A DNA stretch of 43,233 nucleotides. It comes from an uncultured Woeseiaceae bacterium. Its GTDB lineage: Bacteria > Pseudomonadota > Gammaproteobacteria > Steroidobacterales > Woeseiaceae. The position numbers and the translations under genes are program-made. Position 1 is the stretch's first letter. The number at the start of each line of letters is the position of its first letter. The notes under the pieces are model-generated. The model was given only the letters and a program-made list of their open reading frames with translations, ran no database searches and was not told where the DNA came from. Below, piece after piece: positions 41,569 to 43,233 of the stretch. The DNA is taken from NCBI GenBank assembly GCA_905480255.1, contig CAJQPR010000011.1, positions 1-43,233 of the forward strand, given 5' to 3'.

Positions 41569-42546
41569 ATGAAAGCAAATGCAATCCGAATCCGCGAATA
41601 TGGTGGACCAGATGTTCTGAATTACGAAGAAGTTGACGTCGCAGAGCCGGCGGAGGGTGAGGTTCGCATCCGGCACACCGCGATAGGCCTTAATTTTATT
41701 GATACCTATCATCGCAGTGGTCTCTACCCGATGGAGTTTCCCGCTGGCCTTGGGTCCGAAGCCGCCGGAGTTATTGACGCGGTCGGCCCGGGCGTAACGG
41801 GAATGAACGAAGGTGATCGTGTGGTCTACACGGGATTGCCGCCAGATTCCTATTCAGAGGTCCGGACCTTTCCGGCGCAGAAGTGCGTTCTGATACCGGA
41901 TGATGTCACTGACGAGCAGGCGGCGGCCGTCTTTCTCAAGGGACTGACAGCGTGGTACCTGCTGCGGCGAAGCTATCCGGTCAATCAGGGCGATGCTGTT
42001 CTGTTGTATGCGGCGGCAGGAGGTGTCGGCTTGCTAGCCAGCCAGTGGGCGAAACATTTGGGAGCAACAGTCATTGGCATTGTCAGTACGAGTGAAAAGG
42101 CGGCGCTGGCGAAAGACAGCGGCTGTGACCACGTACTCATGGCGGACAATCCCGACATCCCCGGTGCCGTGCGTGAACTCACCGGCGGCGAGGGTGTTGC
42201 AGCAGTTTACGATTCGATAGGCAAAGACACATTTTTTACATCGCTCGATTGCCTCAGGCCGCACGGGGTGATGGTGACCTTCGGGAACGCGTCCGGTCCG
42301 GTTGACCCCTTCGCCCCGGCTGAATTGGCAAAGAGACATTCGCTTTATGTGACCCGCCCGGTTCTGTTCGATTTCATCGGGACGCATGAGCATCTGAAGA
42401 CGGCTGCCGGTGAGCTCTTTCAAGTTGTCGGTAACGGTGTCGTCACAATCAGCGTAAATCAACGTTATCCGTTGCAGGATGCGGCACGCGCGCACATGGA
42501 TCTTGAGGGGCGAAAGACGACCGGCTCAACTGTCCTGATTCCGTGA
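41569..42546 (+). CDS. qorA: NADPH:quinone oxidoreductase (zinc-independent MDR family)
   Basis: A 325-residue medium-chain dehydrogenase/reductase like E. coli QorA. Marks: MKANAIRIREYGGPDVLNYEEVDV, GLNFIDTYHRSGLYP, LKGLTAWYLLRR and the NADPH loop AAAGGVGLLASQWAK. No zinc ligands are evident. It reduces quinones with NADPH. The frame is open upstream to 41404, but that part overlaps the divergent reductase gene and is not family-like, so ATG 41569 is used. Confidence 0.93.
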   Translation: MKANAIRIREYGGPDVLNYEEVDVAEPAEGEVRIRHTAIGLNFIDTYHRSGLYPMEFPAGLGSEAAGVIDAVGPGVTGMNEGDRVVYTGLPPDSYSEVRTFPAQKCVLIPDDVTDEQAAAVFLKGLTAWYLLRRSYPVNQGDAVLLYAAAGGVGLLASQWAKHLGATVIGIVSTSEKAALAKDSGCDHVLMADNPDIPGAVRELTGGEGVAAVYDSIGKDTFFTSLDCLRPHGVMVTFGNASGPVDPFAPAELAKRHSLYVTRPVLFDFIGTHEHLKTAAGELFQVVGNGVVTISVNQRYPLQDAARAHMDLEGRKTTGSTVLIP

Positions 42547-42564
42547 CTGCTTCACGTTTTGCTG

Positions 42565-43233
42565 TCAAGGTGCAACAGGTACCAGTGGCCATAAAAGAGG
42601 CAGCACAATCATCACCGTAATGAAGACAACGATGGTCAACGGAACACCGACTTTGATGTAGTCGACAAACCGGTATCCACCCGGGCCCATCACGAGAATA
42701 TTCGCCGGATGAGAAATGGGACTGGTGAAGCTGGCTGACGCGGCCATCGCAATGGCCATCATCGCAGTTTCGGGCGCATATCCCATGTCGCCCATCGCCG
42801 ATAGAACGATGGGCGACATCAGAACGACGAGCGCCGCGGTTGGGATGATCATCGTGGCCATCGCCGTTAGCACATATAGCCCTGCAATTACGGGCCAGGG
42901 GCCGGCATCTCCAAGCAAGAGCATGACCTGGTCGGCCAGGTAGCTGGCTGCGCCGGTATCCTGCATGGCCGTCCCAAGCGGCAGCATGCCGGCGATAAGA
43001 AATATGGCGCGCCAGTCGATTGCGCGATAGGCCTGCTCCATGGTTAGGCATCCGGTCAACACCATAATGCTGCCACCAACGACCGCAGCAATCGCTATTG
43101 GTGCATAACCCGCCATTACGCTTGCAACTACTGCGAACATAATAAACGCGGCCAGCGGGGCCCGCTGGGTGTCTGGTGGCTCCTTGCCCAGCGGTGTCAG
43201 GATCAGGAAATCGGAGTCGTTGTCCAGGAGTTG
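42565..43233 (-). CDS. SLC13-type anion permease, N-terminal part outside the window
   Basis: The last 222 residues of a sodium/anion-type (SLC13/DASS) permease. The frame stays open to the window edge, where LLDNDSDFLILTPLG looks like the end of a TrkA-C/RCK domain followed by spans. Later spans include FLIAGMLPLGTAMQDTGAA and the family motif TMIIPTAALVVLMSPIVLSAM with SASASFTSPISHPANILVMGPGGY (SNxxT-like turn). Substrates of such proteins include sulfate and dicarboxylates; which one is unknown. It ends 18 bp from the convergent qorA. Confidence 0.88.
   Translation of the reverse strand, partial: QLLDNDSDFLILTPLGKEPPDTQRAPLAAFIMFAVVASVMAGYAPIAIAAVVGGSIMVLTGCLTMEQAYRAIDWRAIFLIAGMLPLGTAMQDTGAASYLADQVMLLLGDAGPWPVIAGLYVLTAMATMIIPTAALVVLMSPIVLSAMGDMGYAPETAMMAIAMAASASFTSPISHPANILVMGPGGYRFVDYIKVGVPLTIVVFITVMIVLPLLWPLVPVAP

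Overview
The window looks like chromosomal DNA from a Gammaproteobacterium. Supporting families are a psp operon with a PspF activator and a sigma-54 promoter, a FadE-type acyl-CoA dehydrogenase, gamma-type GshA, a GspA/GspB (ExeA/ExeB) pair, NudC, and an FlhC-family regulator. It differs from a textbook gammaproteobacterium in carrying a nearly complete mevalonate pathway instead of relying visibly on the DXP route. Environmental lineages such as the Woeseiaceae/Chromatiales group would fit, but this placement is inference. No rRNA, tRNA, CRISPR array, prophage or insertion sequence was recognised.

Layout. 1-2163: the 3' end of an esterase gene, then a convergent NudC/NRDE-protein pair. 2225-3602: an FlhC-family regulator and a divergently transcribed gene whose N-terminus resembles FlhD. 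3624-6005: a two-gene ABC-2 exporter followed closely by an SRAP (HMCES/YedK) gene. 6065-8317: GspB and the GspA/ExeA ATPase. 8351-10440: DNA polymerase IV and a farnesyl-diphosphate-type prenyl synthase with overlapping ends. 10530-15318: four overlapping mevalonate genes in the order MvaD, phosphomevalonate kinase, an HMG-CoA reductase-mevalonate kinase fusion, and type I IPP isomerase. A decayed duplicate of the isomerase 3' end follows. HMG-CoA synthase (15583-17055) is convergent with this operon. It sits downstream of a DUF4286-DUF3667 membrane protein and FadE on the minus strand. Together with the adjacent prenyl synthase, the region covers acetoacetyl-CoA to farnesyl diphosphate. Only the thiolase is not seen.

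21297-23549: malate dehydrogenase, a small membrane protein and its overlapping ECF sigma factor. 23844-26561: a perfect 22-bp operator-like palindrome over a predicted promoter, two small ORFs, a YtrA-type GntR regulator, and an ABC ATPase and permease. 26565-29689: pspF, a near-consensus sigma-54 promoter, pspA, pspB, two pspC genes and a further small coiled-coil membrane gene, closed by a strong terminator. The GntR/ABC and psp units converge with only 3 bp between them and may both serve envelope stress.

29710-35278: a small secreted protein, a PAS-GGDEF-EAL membrane protein, a run of helically phased 11-bp palindromes, a response-regulator domain tethered to a membrane segment, a bactofilin and a DUF2845 protein. 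35459-43233: GshA, a class IV aminotransferase with a sulfotransferase-like partner, two adjacent membrane-anchored unknown proteins, a ferredoxin-reductase-type flavoprotein, a quinone oxidoreductase, and the 3' part of an SLC13-type permease running off the window.

The most interesting items are the divergent FlhD-like/FlhC-like pair, the HMGR-mevalonate kinase fusion within the mevalonate cluster, the GntR operator with its leader small ORFs, the duplicated B/C components of the psp operon with shared coiled-coil tails, and the phased palindrome array upstream of the membrane-tethered receiver protein.
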